A stretch of DNA of 64,000 nt from Lysinibacillus sp. BPa_S21 (GCF_023337795.1 NZ_JALIRS010000007.1:62001-126000); one strand, 5' to 3'; shown: positions 43,942-52,776, numbered from the stretch's first letter. Program-made: numbers and translations. The notes: generated by a model from the letters alone, not told the origin.

Positions 43942-44589
43942 TTATCCTAGCTTTAAACCAGGTAATTCTTTTAAACGATCAATCACTATGTCCGCTTTTT
44001 GTAATTCTGTTTCCTGCGCAAAGTCGAAACGTACACCAACTGAAAGCAACTGATTATCTTGAGCTGCCCGAATATCCGAAGAACGATCACCTACAACTGC
44101 TCCACGTTGAATGGCATTTTCCTCGATGACCTTCTTCACTAAATCAGATTTATGACCACTCGAAACAGACTGAATACTATATGTACCTTTGATAAAACGC
44201 TGTAATTGATAGGTCTCTACTATTGCTTGTAAATACTCTGTTTGTCCATTACTCGCGATGAATAACTCATAGTTTTCTGCTAAAGTAGCAAGTGTTTGCT
44301 CTGCATGTGGATACAATGCGCCCTGGCCATTACGTATTTGTTCAATAAGCTTAACATGGAATAAGGCATTACTTTCTTCACGTATCTCTAGCGTATACAT
44401 AGGACATAACGTTTCCCAGACAACAGGTAATGGAACACCCATAATTTCGCGGTATTTCTCAATTGGTGTTTCTCCCTGCCACAAACCCTTTGCACGTAGA
44501 ACATCGAACGTTGCCGATAACGCTGGCTCTAAAATTAGGTTTGTTTGAAATAAAGTACCATCCATATCAAAAATAATAGCTTTTTTCAC
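43942..44589 (-). CDS. HAD-family hydrolase (phosphoglycolate phosphatase-like)
   Basis: 215 residues from a GTG at 44589 (AAGGGGTG six to seven bases before); an upstream ATG is in poor context. HAD motifs in order: FDMDGTLFQTN (motif I), FIASNGQ (II), K in SGHKSDLVKK (III), VVGDRSSDIRAAQDN (IV). It is a cytosolic phosphatase of the PGP/beta-PGM cap class; the substrate is unknown. Monocistronic. Confidence 0.87.
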   Translation of the reverse strand: MKKAIIFDMDGTLFQTNLILEPALSATFDVLRAKGLWQGETPIEKYREIMGVPLPVVWETLCPMYTLEIREESNALFHVKLIEQIRNGQGALYPHAEQTLATLAENYELFIASNGQTEYLQAIVETYQLQRFIKGTYSIQSVSSGHKSDLVKKVIEENAIQRGAVVGDRSSDIRAAQDNQLLSVGVRFDFAQETELQKADIVIDRLKELPGLKLG

Positions 44590-44658
44590 AAAATCACCCC
44601 TTCTAATGTTATGAACGCTTTCTACTCTTTTATTGTTTCTCTTTAATGCCATTAAAAT

Positions 44659-44699
44659 TTTATGCTCCCTTCAGTTCCTAAAACTAAAGGGGATCATAA
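44659..44699 (-). terminator. Terminator after the DUF5643-like remnant
   Basis: Imperfect stem TATG.TCCC / GGGGA.CATA followed by AAAATTTTAA. Loop resembles that of the 30723 hairpin. Confidence 0.5.
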
Positions 44700-44702
44700 C
44701 TT

Positions 44703-45002
44703 TTAAGGCTCTAGGGGTACTACCATTTCTAATTCCTTCATTTCCTCCCAATAACACTGCTCATTCGTCTTACCTGGTTTAAGTGTAAAAGATTTCGGCA
44801 TTTTCTCCATAGGAGGCAGCTCTAGAATAATATGATGTCTATTATCCTTGGTCGCACCCATTTGTATATTCTCGTGTAACTCTCCTTCACTATCAGTTAC
44901 CTTAAACTCAAAAAATGGCCATTTATCATTTCTATCTAATTGGTCAGGAAAATGCAGGTTTACAACGTTAAGGAAATTTAATGTGAAAAAGCCGGATTCC
45001 AA
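44703..45002 (-). pseudogene. Truncated duplicate of the anti-sigma-like protein
   Basis: 99 codons that match only the last ~100 residues of the gene at 45118: FPDQLDRNDKWPFFEFKVTDSEG with YPAEMDKNDTWPWFDFSVVDDNG, and ILELPPMEKMPKSFTLKPGKTNE with VLTLPPMDTIPKSFTLKPSRQNS. Membrane helix and N-terminal part are missing. No ribosome site fits its first ATG. A remnant of a tandem duplication. Confidence 0.75.
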
Positions 45003-45117
45003 TAGCTATGGAATCCAGCTTTCATGACGACTTTTAATTAAACTCGTTATTCAACTATCGCGTGTTCGTTAGCTTAAGGTACTTCCGCGATATGAGTAAA
45101 CGAAGCAAACGAGGTCA

Positions 45118-46146
45118 TTATTTACTTTTATTTAAAGGAACGACTAATTCTAATGCCTTTATTTCTTCACTATATCCTTCACTATTTTGTCGACTTGGCT
45201 TGAGTGTAAATGATTTTGGTATCGTATCCATTGGAGGCAGTGTCAGTACCATATGATGACCATAGTTCCCAACTGCCATGCCTGATTGTAGTTTCAGTTT
45301 ATCATATACCTGACCATTATCATCGACTACAGAGAAATCAAACCATGGCCAAGTATCGTTTTTATCCATTTCAGCAGGGTAATCAATCGTTAGGTCTATT
45401 CTGGTTGATAGCGGTGAAAAGGTTACTTTATCCGCTGTTAACTTATAAACTTCATCTACCGTTTTAGTTGTAACCTTTGGATAAAACTCAAACACATCGC
45501 CTTTTATTTTTTCAAGTGGGAAAGCCACCTTCAACTTGCCCTCATAGCCAAATAAGTTATCTCCATGGACCTCAATCTCAATGTTATCGCCAAATTCATT
45601 AAATTGAGAGAAGGTAAATTGATGATGTTCAATTATTGTTTTCGAGTTTAAGTCGTCCTGACCTGTTGAACCAATCGCTGGTTTAATTTCTTGTTGTCCA
45701 TTAATTGTTATATAGCTAAAGCCGGCCTTTTCTTCCTTCATCGAAAGTTCTTTTTGACCTGTGTAAACTACTGTTACGATTAGCCGGTTGCCATCATAAG
45801 CTGCTTCTTTTACAGTCATCGTTAAGCCGTTTTTACTATCTTGTTTATCAATTACTGTCGTAAGTTGATCGTGTTCAATTTTCTCTGAGGCAATGTCTCT
45901 AAAATCTTTATAAATTGGACCAATTAGGGGGATATTTGATAAGGCTTCCGCCATGCCTGTTGAAACAAATCCAGAACCAAGCAAAGATAGACATAACCCA
46001 CATGCAACCAAGATTGACTGTTTTATGGTTCTTCCTACTTTTCTTTTTTTCTTAGCTTGAAAAATAGCCGTCTTCTCCCTTGCCATTAGCTTTTCAACAG
46101 GTACATTAATGTTGTCGAAAGATCGATTGAATTTGTCTTTATTCAT
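45118..46146 (-). CDS. DUF4179/DUF5643 membrane protein, probable anti-sigma factor
   Basis: 342 residues. A short cytosolic part (about 1-38, with RSFDNINVPVEKLMAREKTAIF), one membrane helix (about 44-63), then a large extracellular DUF4179-DUF5643 region. The start overlaps the ECF sigma gene by eight bases, the usual order for sigma and its anti-sigma. The extracellular part may sense an envelope signal and free the sigma factor by proteolysis; this is inferred from position and topology. Confidence 0.8.
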   Translation of the reverse strand: MNKDKFNRSFDNINVPVEKLMAREKTAIFQAKKKRKVGRTIKQSILVACGLCLSLLGSGFVSTGMAEALSNIPLIGPIYKDFRDIASEKIEHDQLTTVIDKQDSKNGLTMTVKEAAYDGNRLIVTVVYTGQKELSMKEEKAGFSYITINGQQEIKPAIGSTGQDDLNSKTIIEHHQFTFSQFNEFGDNIEIEVHGDNLFGYEGKLKVAFPLEKIKGDVFEFYPKVTTKTVDEVYKLTADKVTFSPLSTRIDLTIDYPAEMDKNDTWPWFDFSVVDDNGQVYDKLKLQSGMAVGNYGHHMVLTLPPMDTIPKSFTLKPSRQNSEGYSEEIKALELVVPLNKSK

Positions 46147-46672
46147 AAAGATAGCCCTCCTTTAAAATGGGTCTTAGCTCTTTTTTCGCTCGATTTAAGT
46201 GTGATTTCACGGTTCCCTCCGGATAATTCATGATGGTGGCAATTTCCTTAATGGACAGATCGTGATAATACCTCAACAAAATAATGGTCTTAACAGTAGG
46301 ATTTAAGAATTTAAAGGCTTCTGATAAATCCATTGAATGCATGATAAAATCAACATTTTCAGAAGCGATTAATTCAGTAAAGATTTCCTCATTATCTGTA
46401 GTAAAATGGCGGGACTCTTTACGAATAAAATCAATGGATTTAAATACTAGAATTTTTGTAATCCAACTCGAAAAACTTTCAGGCTTTTTTAATGTCTTTA
46501 TGGAAATATAGGCTGTATAAATTGTTTCCTGATAGACATCAAGAGCATCTTGTTCATTTCTAACATATGCATAGGCTGTTCGGTACAGCTTTTGTCGAAC
46601 AGAACCAATCAGTTGTTCAAATGCTTCATCATCACCTTTTTTTGCTTTTTTCACTAATTTTGCTAGATCCAT
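46139..46672 (-). CDS. ECF-type RNA polymerase sigma factor
   Basis: 177 residues from the ATG at 46672 (GGAGAGGAG five bases before); the longer frame has no ribosome site. Region 2 is YVRNEQDALDVYQETIYTAYISI and region 4 is FKFLNPTVKTIILLRYYHDLSIKEIATIMNYPEGTVKSHLNRAKKEL. Similar in style to SigV/SigX group sigmas. With the downstream DUF4179 protein it makes a sigma/anti-sigma pair. I could not identify its target promoters. Confidence 0.9.
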   Translation of the reverse strand: MDLAKLVKKAKKGDDEAFEQLIGSVRQKLYRTAYAYVRNEQDALDVYQETIYTAYISIKTLKKPESFSSWITKILVFKSIDFIRKESRHFTTDNEEIFTELIASENVDFIMHSMDLSEAFKFLNPTVKTIILLRYYHDLSIKEIATIMNYPEGTVKSHLNRAKKELRPILKEGYLYE

Positions 46673-46752
46673 TTTGGTTCTCCTCTCCGTTACACAAAAA
46701 AGTCGAATGAGGAAGTAAATCGGTTGCAAAATAATTAAATGTATTAAAATTG

Positions 46753-47147
46753 TTATCCATTATCTTTTTCCATTTCCTTTAGCCTACGATAAAATGCCGC
46801 CTGGCTGATTCTTGTAATTGCACATATCTTCTTTACAGTTTAATGGTAGTTTTACGTAATTCAATGGCATGATTCATACCTTGATGCTTTTCTGTATATT
46901 TTTTAACCCTTCCTCGATATTCCCCCTTTTGTTTGGCCAATTTAATTCCTGAACGTTGCTTCTCTTTAATCATTTCTCGATCAAGTTCACTAAAGGCTGC
47001 CATTACCGTTAAAAAGAATTTACCAGTTGGTGTTCTGGTATCTATTCCTAAGTTTAAAATAACAAAGTGTATATCTCTTTCTCTAAGTTGTTCAACACGT
47101 TGCAAAAAAAAATAGATGTCCTCCTTTTTACAGATAGAGACACCCAT
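46753..47147 (-). pseudogene. Broken serine recombinase (resolvase/invertase)
   Basis: The catalytic-domain tail [42 protein letters not shown] and KQRSGIKLAKQKGEYRGR is intact, but the N-terminal part with the active Ser is gone. After ELRKTTIKL a stop ends the frame at 46838; the missing HTH continues one base off as VKKICAITRISQAAFYRRLKEME to a TAA at 46753. So at least one frameshift and one N-terminal loss. Relic of a plasmid or Tn3-like element. Confidence 0.85.
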
Positions 47148-47578
47148 TTTTCTATTTTAATCAAAAAACTCCATATGCATTTTTCCTTCTTATAATAATC
47201 CAATCGTTCCTGTAAAGTTCCTGTATGAAATTCGAATTTATGACCATCTGGATCTGTGAAGTAAATTGATTTTTTATCTCGTACATCTCGTTGTCTGCCT
47301 TCCAAAATAGTTACATTAAGTTGGATTAGCTTCTCATACATGTTGTCAAAATCGTCCTCCTGAATCGAAAACGCTATATGTGTATAGGATTGATGTATTT
47401 CATTACGAGGAATATCCTTTTCAACATTAAGTGCAAGCCACAGCCCATTTACATCAAAATAGGCTGTGCTTCTACCTTTCACTAATAATTTTGCATCAAA
47501 AACCTTTTCATAGAACACGATGGATTCCTCTAAATTTGAGACTGAAAATAATAAATGATTTATGTTTTGGATTGTCAT
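47054..47578 (-). CDS. fosB: Fosfomycin thiol transferase FosB with a C-terminal frameshift
   Basis: VOC-fold enzyme with metal ligands H8, H67 and E116 and motifs [29 protein letters not shown] and [24 protein letters not shown], typical of FosB, which opens fosfomycin with bacillithiol. The frame runs 35 codons past the usual end into the resolvase remnant. A T5 run at 47180-47184 is probably one base short: with six the frame reads KMHMEFFD and stops at 47157, giving about 140 residues. The catalytic core is unaffected. This could also be a sequencing error. Confidence 0.85.
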   Translation of the reverse strand: MTIQNINHLLFSVSNLEESIVFYEKVFDAKLLVKGRSTAYFDVNGLWLALNVEKDIPRNEIHQSYTHIAFSIQEDDFDNMYEKLIQLNVTILEGRQRDVRDKKSIYFTDPDGHKFEFHTGTLQERLDYYKKEKCIWSFLIKIEKWVSLSVKRRTSIFFCNVLNNLEKEIYTLLF

Positions 47579-47600
47579 GCGTGTGTCCCCCGACTATGAA

Positions 47601-47695
47601 ATCGCTGATAAAAGTGTGATTATCGCTGATAAACTTTTGAAAATCGCTGATAAAGTGTCATTTGCGCTGATAAAGCTTTCAATATCGCTGATATC
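47601..47695. repeat. Five 12-bp direct repeats at 20-21-bp period
   Basis: ATCGCTGATAAA at 47601, 47622 and 47643, a variant at 47663 (TGCGCTGATAAA) and at 47684 (ATCGCTGATATC). Spacers of 8-9 bases differ. Two helical turns apart, all on one face of the DNA. It lies between rsgA and fosB, both transcribed leftward. Confidence 0.8.
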
Positions 47696-47721
47696 TCGCT
47701 CACCCTCATTCCAAGTTGCGT

Positions 47722-48795
47722 TTAATTTGATTTTTTCCCTTTCCTTCCTTTCGCAATTTGCTTTGATTTGCGTTGCTCATTTAATTTTGCTTGTGCATTT
47801 GCTTTTCGTTCGATAAAAGCAAGCTCCCTTTGCAATTTAAAGTAACTTTGGAGACGTCCTTGTTCAAGCGCACCATCTGTAATGGCTTGCTGTACAGCAC
47901 AATGAGGCTCCTTCTGATGTTTACAATCCCTGTAGCGACAGGCTGCAGAAAGTTCCTCTATATCTTGAAAACTAGAGGATAGGCTATCACTCTGATCCCA
48001 CAATTGTAACTCTCGCATTCCAGGCGTATCAATTAAACAGCCGCCGCCTGACAATAGAACTAACTCTCGATGTGTGGTTGTATGGCGCCCCTTCGCATCA
48101 TCTTCACGAATACCTGAAACTTTCATAAGCTCCTCACCACTAAGAGCATTTGTTAATGTGGATTTCCCAGCACCAGAAGAGCCGAGCAATGCTCCTGTCA
48201 CACCTTCTGTAAATAGCGCACGAATATCTTCTAAGCCCTCACCTGACAGAGCACTAGTCACAAAAATATCCACACCGAACGCTACAGACTCAACCTCACT
48301 TATCTTACTTGAAACATCTTCACAGAGATCAGCCTTCGTCAAGACAACGATTGGCTTCGAACCCGAATCCCACGCTGCTACTAAATAACGTTCTAAACGG
48401 CGAATATTAAAATCAGCATTTAAACTCATCACTAGAAGCACGATATCCACGTTCGATGCTACAATCTGTTCTTGTATTTCCAGCCCCGCTGCCTTGCGGG
48501 AAAACACTGATTTTCGTGTAAATAATTTATGAATAATCGCCTTGTCCTCACCCGGCATTTTCTCAACTAGCACCCAATCCCCAACTGCCGGGAAATCCTC
48601 ACGCGCTAATGATGTATACGCGTAATGTCCAGCGATCGTTGCCAGCCACTCTCCTTCTTCAGCCAGTACACGATAGGAATGCTTATGCTCTAAGGTAACC
48701 CTTGCCGGTACACAATTCGCCAGCTTAGCCTCCCGTTTAAATCCAATCATTTGCTCTTCAAAATATGTTGAAAATCCTAAAGTTGTTAAATTCAA
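47722..48795 (-). CDS. rsgA: Ribosome small-subunit GTPase, RsgA family (circularly permuted)
   Basis: 357 residues. OB-fold (about 35-100), then a permuted GTPase with G4 TKAD (about 152-155) before the P-loop GSSGAGKST, switch GRHTTTHRELVLL and DTPGMRE, and a C-terminal zinc-binding part C-RYRDC-KHQKEPHC. It assists 30S maturation. Compared with YloQ-type RsgA it is about 60 residues longer, like the RsgA paralogues found as second copies in Bacillus, so a housekeeping copy may exist elsewhere. Ends in a Lys/Arg-rich tail. Confidence 0.87.
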   Translation of the reverse strand: MNLTTLGFSTYFEEQMIGFKREAKLANCVPARVTLEHKHSYRVLAEEGEWLATIAGHYAYTSLAREDFPAVGDWVLVEKMPGEDKAIIHKLFTRKSVFSRKAAGLEIQEQIVASNVDIVLLVMSLNADFNIRRLERYLVAAWDSGSKPIVVLTKADLCEDVSSKISEVESVAFGVDIFVTSALSGEGLEDIRALFTEGVTGALLGSSGAGKSTLTNALSGEELMKVSGIREDDAKGRHTTTHRELVLLSGGGCLIDTPGMRELQLWDQSDSLSSSFQDIEELSAACRYRDCKHQKEPHCAVQQAITDGALEQGRLQSYFKLQRELAFIERKANAQAKLNEQRKSKQIAKGRKGKKSN

Positions 48796-48846
48796 TTCGT
48801 CTTCCTCCTAAATGTGCATATCATTTGTCATCAATCGTTAAAAACA

Positions 48847-48888
48847 TAAAAAACCTTGTCTCTGCGCAATTCGGCAGTTACAAGGTTT
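48847..48888 (-). terminator. Terminator-like hairpin in the rsgA leader
   Basis: AACCTTGT pairs with ACAAGGTT around an inner CTGC/GCAG stem, followed by TTTTTTATG on the minus strand, 52 bases before the rsgA start. Confidence 0.55.
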
Positions 48889-49093
48889 CACAGGCACATT
48901 TAAGAGCATATACAAATCACCACTATTGTGATCTACAATGCGTGGTCAAATAATATATTTTAGGCGTGTGAAATTGAACAAACCGAATTGCTGTTCGTTA
49001 AAAGCGGCTCTATTCATCATGTCACATCACCTACTTCCGATTTTGTTAGTTTCAATATAACGAAATATTCAGTAACTGTCAATATAAGGACTA

Positions 49094-49174
49094 CCACCAA
49101 AATTTATGGTTGATTTCCGTTCCGACTTACTTACATAGTATATGTTTTAACAAATGTCATCCACGAGTGATGCG
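49094..49174. repeat. Repeat family 1, copy D (both ends, core deleted)
   Basis: Left part GGTTGATTTCCGTTCCGAC is joined directly to the right flank CATAGTATATGTTTTAACAA and ATGTCATCCAC. The central cassettes and the second arm are missing. Confidence 0.65.
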
Positions 49175-49256
49175 CCCAATGTAATCTAACAAGCATTTAT
49201 CTCCCACCTCCCTGCATACAATAAACAAGACCACTATTGGCAAAGGAGATGTTGAA

Positions 49257-50339
49257 TTGTCAAAAATCATTTCGATCAGTACATACAAGCCACCGTACAC
49301 ATTACAACAGACAAATGCAGAGGAGCTAACGAAGGAGCTATTTCATGCAAAAATCCCTAAATTAGAACGCTACTTAAAAGTGTTTGAGAATGGTGGTATT
49401 GCAACACGTCATTTTTGTGTGCCACCTGAATGGCATCGCACTGATCATTCCTTTGAGGAACGTAACAATTTATATATTGAGCTAGCTACACAATATAGCG
49501 TTGACGTTATTCAAGCTTGTTTACAAAATGAAGCGTTTTTACAATCACCGATTTCTCCTAAAGATATTGATGCCATTATTTTTGTGAGTAGCACAGGCAT
49601 TTCCACACCAAGTATTGATGCACGGGTTATGAATCAACTTCCTTTTTCAGACAGGCTTAAGCGTATTCCACTTTGGGGGCTTGGCTGCGCTGGTGGTGCG
49701 GCCGGTGTTAGTAGAGCCTATGATTTTTGTCGTGCCCATCCGGAAGCAAAAGTTCTTGTCGTTTGTGTTGAGCTTTGTAGTCTAACCTTTCAGCCAAATG
49801 ATTTTTCAAAAAGTAATTTAATCGGTGCCTCTCTTTTTGCAGATGGGGCAGCATGTATACTCGTCTGTGGAGATGAAGTGAATATCGACGTTAAAAAATC
49901 AATCCCTACTATTATTGGAACCGGCTCTAAGTGGATGCCGGATTCAGAAAATGTTATGGGGTGGAATATTAAAAATAATGGTCTACATGTCGTTTTTCAG
50001 AAGAGTATTCCTGCCATCATCACCAATTGGCTCGGCCCATTCATTGAACAATTTTTATTGGAACATGAACTTTACAGTGAACAGCTCAATCATTTCATTG
50101 CACATCCTGGCGGTAAAAAAGTGTTAACAGCTTATGAAGATACTCTCTATCTAGCTCCCCAAAAAACCGACATTTCTCGGGAAATATTAAAATATCATGG
50201 AAATATGTCGTCTCCTACGGTGCTATATGTATTAGAGCAATTTATGTTAAACGAAGGACAAGTAAAGGATAATGGTTTGCTCGTCGCTCTCGGCCCTGGC
50301 TTCTGTGCAGAAGCTGTATTACTTAAATGGAGGGAGTAG
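49257..50339 (+). CDS. bpsA: Type III polyketide synthase (BpsA-like)
   Basis: 360 residues from a TTG with AAAGGAGATG before it. Thiolase-fold chalcone/stilbene-synthase family with the catalytic triad C144 (WGLGCAGG), H283 (FIAHPGG) and N316 (YHGNMSSP). B. subtilis BpsA makes triketide and tetraketide alkylpyrones and resorcinols from long-chain acyl-CoA and malonyl-CoA. The next gene, one base on, is the matching methyltransferase. The product is probably a membrane-soluble alkylpyrone; chain length is unknown. Confidence 0.92.
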   Translation: MSKIISISTYKPPYTLQQTNAEELTKELFHAKIPKLERYLKVFENGGIATRHFCVPPEWHRTDHSFEERNNLYIELATQYSVDVIQACLQNEAFLQSPISPKDIDAIIFVSSTGISTPSIDARVMNQLPFSDRLKRIPLWGLGCAGGAAGVSRAYDFCRAHPEAKVLVVCVELCSLTFQPNDFSKSNLIGASLFADGAACILVCGDEVNIDVKKSIPTIIGTGSKWMPDSENVMGWNIKNNGLHVVFQKSIPAIITNWLGPFIEQFLLEHELYSEQLNHFIAHPGGKKVLTAYEDTLYLAPQKTDISREILKYHGNMSSPTVLYVLEQFMLNEGQVKDNGLLVALGPGFCAEAVLLKWRE

Positions 50340-50340
50340 C

Positions 50341-50883
50341 ATGATTGTTTACATTATTTTAATCCTAGTCATTCTACAAAGATTGACAGAGGTTTTCATT
50401 GCAAAACGCAATGAAAATTGGATGCTTTCGCAAGGGGCATATGAAGTTGGCTCCTCTCATTATCCATATATGGTTTCTTTGCATGTCGGTTTTTTCCTAT
50501 TTTTAATTATTGAAGTAGTTACTAATCACAAAAGTGTATCGCCTTTATTTCCGATATTGTTCTTATTATTTATTGCCGTTCAAGCTTTACGTATTTGGTG
50601 TATTCGGTCGTTAGGGTCCTTTTGGAACACAAAAATACTCATATTGCCTAATGCAAAAGTGGTACGGAAAGGTCCTTACACATTTATGCGTCATCCTAAT
50701 TACGCCGTTGTTTGCTTAGAAATTATTCTACTGCCTTTAATGTTTCAAGCATACTTCACAGCATTTTGCTTTACACTTTTAAATGTGACCATGCTGTCCG
50801 TGCGTATTCCAGTTGAGGAAAAAGCTTTACGGGATGCGACGAATTATAATCATGTATTTCAAAAGAAGATTTCGGAATCCTAG
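50341..50883 (+). CDS. bpsB: Alkylpyrone O-methyltransferase, ICMT family (BpsB/YpbQ-like)
   Basis: 180 residues, about five membrane helices. The family signature VVRKGPYTFMRHPNYAVVCLEIILLPL is present, as in isoprenylcysteine carboxyl methyltransferases, which use SAM at the membrane. The paired BpsB methylates alkylpyrones made by BpsA. GGAGGGAGTAGC before the ATG also covers the bpsA stop, so translation is coupled. Stop and terminator overlap. Confidence 0.9.
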   Translation: MIVYIILILVILQRLTEVFIAKRNENWMLSQGAYEVGSSHYPYMVSLHVGFFLFLIIEVVTNHKSVSPLFPILFLLFIAVQALRIWCIRSLGSFWNTKILILPNAKVVRKGPYTFMRHPNYAVVCLEIILLPLMFQAYFTAFCFTLLNVTMLSVRIPVEEKALRDATNYNHVFQKKISES

Positions 50884-50897
50884 CCGAAATCTTCTTT
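50863..50897 (+). terminator. Terminator of bpsAB
   Basis: AAAGAAGATTTCGG pairs perfectly with CCGAAATCTTCTTT around the stop codon, then GTTATT. Confidence 0.75.
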
Positions 50898-50965
50898 GTT
50901 ATTCAATGCAGAAAAAAATTTCCTTCGTTTGAAGAGAGTTGCCTGTATTCCCTCATAACATAAAT

Positions 50966-51000
50966 GGCTGTTTCAAAAGTTCTTTACTTTCGAAACAGCC
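50966..51000 (-). terminator. Terminator of the coiled-coil operon
   Basis: GGCTGTTTC pairs perfectly with GAAACAGCC, 15 bases past the stop; weak T-run (ATTTATG). Confidence 0.65.
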
Positions 51001-51014
51001 CTCACCAAATTAAT

Positions 51015-51836
51015 TTATTTCGTTTTATGAACATTTATTTCTAAAGTTAGCTCGTTCAATTTATGCTCTAATTCACCAAGCAAACGTAACTTATGATTCA
51101 ATTGCTTCTCAAATTCAATTGATTGGGCCAATACCTTATTCACTTGGGTATCTAAGTGTGAAAGAACCCCTGCATTCAAGATCGTTTTCCCACCTCGTGA
51201 AAAGTTTTGTTTTTTCATATCCGCTAATTCTTCTGATAATTTTTCTATCTCTCTGCTTTTTCCTTCTATTTCTTTGGCCAAATGCTTATGAAGGTCTTCT
51301 GAATTAGCTTGCTCTATACGGGATCTTTCAAAGGCTTCAATGATAGTCTTCATTTGTTGGCTTATATCTTTTGTAAAATCATTTAACTTATTTTCAAAGA
51401 CATCCACTATAGTCTCATACTTAGCATCTAAATTTGTAGAATGTAATTCATCTTTAGTGAATTTTAATTTTTCCTTCATTAGCTTATTTTCTACACGCAA
51501 TTCTTCTAATTCTTTTAATAAACCCTCTATAGAAGCAAGTTGTTTTTTCTTTTGGATTTCCCTTGCTTGTATATCATCATAGTAAGTTTTCATTTTTCTT
51601 TCATGGTCTCTCTTCTGCTTTAAAACCTCCATCGAAAGCTCTTTTTTCTGCTTTGTTAATTCAACATTTTCTCGCTCTAGTCTCAGTACTAGTGAATAAT
51701 AATCACTATCTCTTAGCCTTTTAACTTCATTTTTATATTTCGCTAATTCCGCTCTTAAAAAAATGATCATCTGCTGAAGTTGAATAGGATCATTGTTATT
51801 AACAATATCATTATCCACACTTGCACCTCCTATCAC
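51015..51836 (-). CDS. Coiled-coil hypothetical protein
   Basis: 273 residues, nearly all heptad-like helix rich in Lys, Glu, Leu (about 18-225), with a short Gly-rich break (SRGGKTILNAGV) before a last helical part. No signal peptide or membrane helix. Not recognised. It is the third of three overlapping genes whose neighbours look like spore-surface proteins, so an assembly or scaffold role is possible. The ATG overlaps the stop of the previous gene by four bases. Confidence 0.65.
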   Translation of the reverse strand: MIGGASVDNDIVNNNDPIQLQQMIIFLRAELAKYKNEVKRLRDSDYYSLVLRLERENVELTKQKKELSMEVLKQKRDHERKMKTYYDDIQAREIQKKKQLASIEGLLKELEELRVENKLMKEKLKFTKDELHSTNLDAKYETIVDVFENKLNDFTKDISQQMKTIIEAFERSRIEQANSEDLHKHLAKEIEGKSREIEKLSEELADMKKQNFSRGGKTILNAGVLSHLDTQVNKVLAQSIEFEKQLNHKLRLLGELEHKLNELTLEINVHKTK

Positions 51837-52129
51837 GACAAACTTTTAAGTAAACGAATGACCTCTTCAAATTGCTCCTTACTCTCCTCTAACATTTCAT
51901 CAAGCTGCTTAATAAGCTTCATTTCTAATTCTTCATCGTCAATTTCTTCAGCTTTGCTCTTTTCTCCAGATAGTAAATAGGCAAGAAGTAGATTCAACGT
52001 GCCTTTTTCAAGATAAGCGAAGCTATTATTTTCCACACTATTTTTGGTAGGTAGATTCGCAAGCTGTTCCTTCATTAGTTGATGGACAACATTATCTATT
52101 TTTTGATTTATATTTTCAGACTCACTCAT
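51833..52129 (-). CDS. Small acidic hypothetical protein
   Basis: 98 residues from the ATG at 52129 (AGGAGG six bases before), helical and acidic, for example GEKSKAEEIDDEELEMKLIK. Not recognised. It overlaps its neighbours on both sides (8 and 4 bases), which indicates one transcript with translational coupling. Confidence 0.65.
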   Translation of the reverse strand: MSESENINQKIDNVVHQLMKEQLANLPTKNSVENNSFAYLEKGTLNLLLAYLLSGEKSKAEEIDDEELEMKLIKQLDEMLEESKEQFEEVIRLLKSLS

Positions 52130-52697
52130 TTTCATCCTCCTGTGTATGACTAATTCCATTGAGATTAATAGGATTTAAGACAACAGCACCATCTTTTAGC
52201 TGATCACAATATGTAAAACCCATGATACTTCCCGAATAAGAAAAATTATGACCCCATTTGATTTGAAAGTTAGGGAATGAAAGTGTTTCGTTTGGCTCTA
52301 ATGTTGTTTTCCCTATAGGTCTAAGCCAGAATTCCTCCTTGCTTGATTGATCATTGATTCGCTCCCAGCTACTGTTTCCTTTTAAATTCGGTGCAAAATG
52401 TTCATAGACATACCTTCCAGAGAAAGAGAATGGAGAGTCTTCAGGCAGTTTTATACATAGATACGGATTTGTTATAGGCTGACTACCTATATTGCGAATA
52501 TGATAAGAGCCCAAGCATAAGCTTTCCTCATCAGGATGATAAGAAATATTGAACGAGGATGTGAAATAACTAATGATGTTGACACTATCCGGAATAATAA
52601 GCTTCTCAACCGTTTTTTTAATTTCATGAACATAAAAATCCGTTTGTTCTTTTAGTTCATTTATTTTTCCTTCAACACGATCGATGCGAGTAATCAT
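52122..52697 (-). CDS. Hypothetical protein of the coiled-coil operon
   Basis: 191 residues: an N-terminal helix (about 1-33, ITRIDRVEGKINELKEQTDF) then a beta-rich part with aromatic residues (NISYHPDEESLCLGSYHIRNIG, KWGHNFSYSGSIMGF). The pattern resembles a self-assembling beta-sandwich with a short coiled-coil stem. Not assigned to a family. First gene of the three-gene operon; AGTAAGGGGGTACTGATT lies before its ATG. Confidence 0.65.
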   Translation of the reverse strand: MITRIDRVEGKINELKEQTDFYVHEIKKTVEKLIIPDSVNIISYFTSSFNISYHPDEESLCLGSYHIRNIGSQPITNPYLCIKLPEDSPFSFSGRYVYEHFAPNLKGNSSWERINDQSSKEEFWLRPIGKTTLEPNETLSFPNFQIKWGHNFSYSGSIMGFTYCDQLKDGAVVLNPINLNGISHTQEDENE

Positions 52698-52776
52698 AAT
52701 CAGTACCCCCTTACTAATAGTATTTAATTAATCAAAGTAAACTCAATATGTGACAACTTCGTCCTTTCATAAAAAA

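Larger units (their letters stand above)
48796..49256. other. Divergent region between rsgA and bpsA
   Basis: Contains a terminator-like hairpin in the rsgA leader and repeat copy D. No other feature recognised. Confidence 0.5.

Noticed and set aside
45056-45094. TATCGCG/CGCGATA inverted repeat as a terminator
   Set aside because: No T-run on either strand and a 24-base loop; left unannotated.
47601-47695. Possible CRISPR array
   Set aside because: Repeats are 12 bp with 8-9-bp spacers and there are no cas genes.
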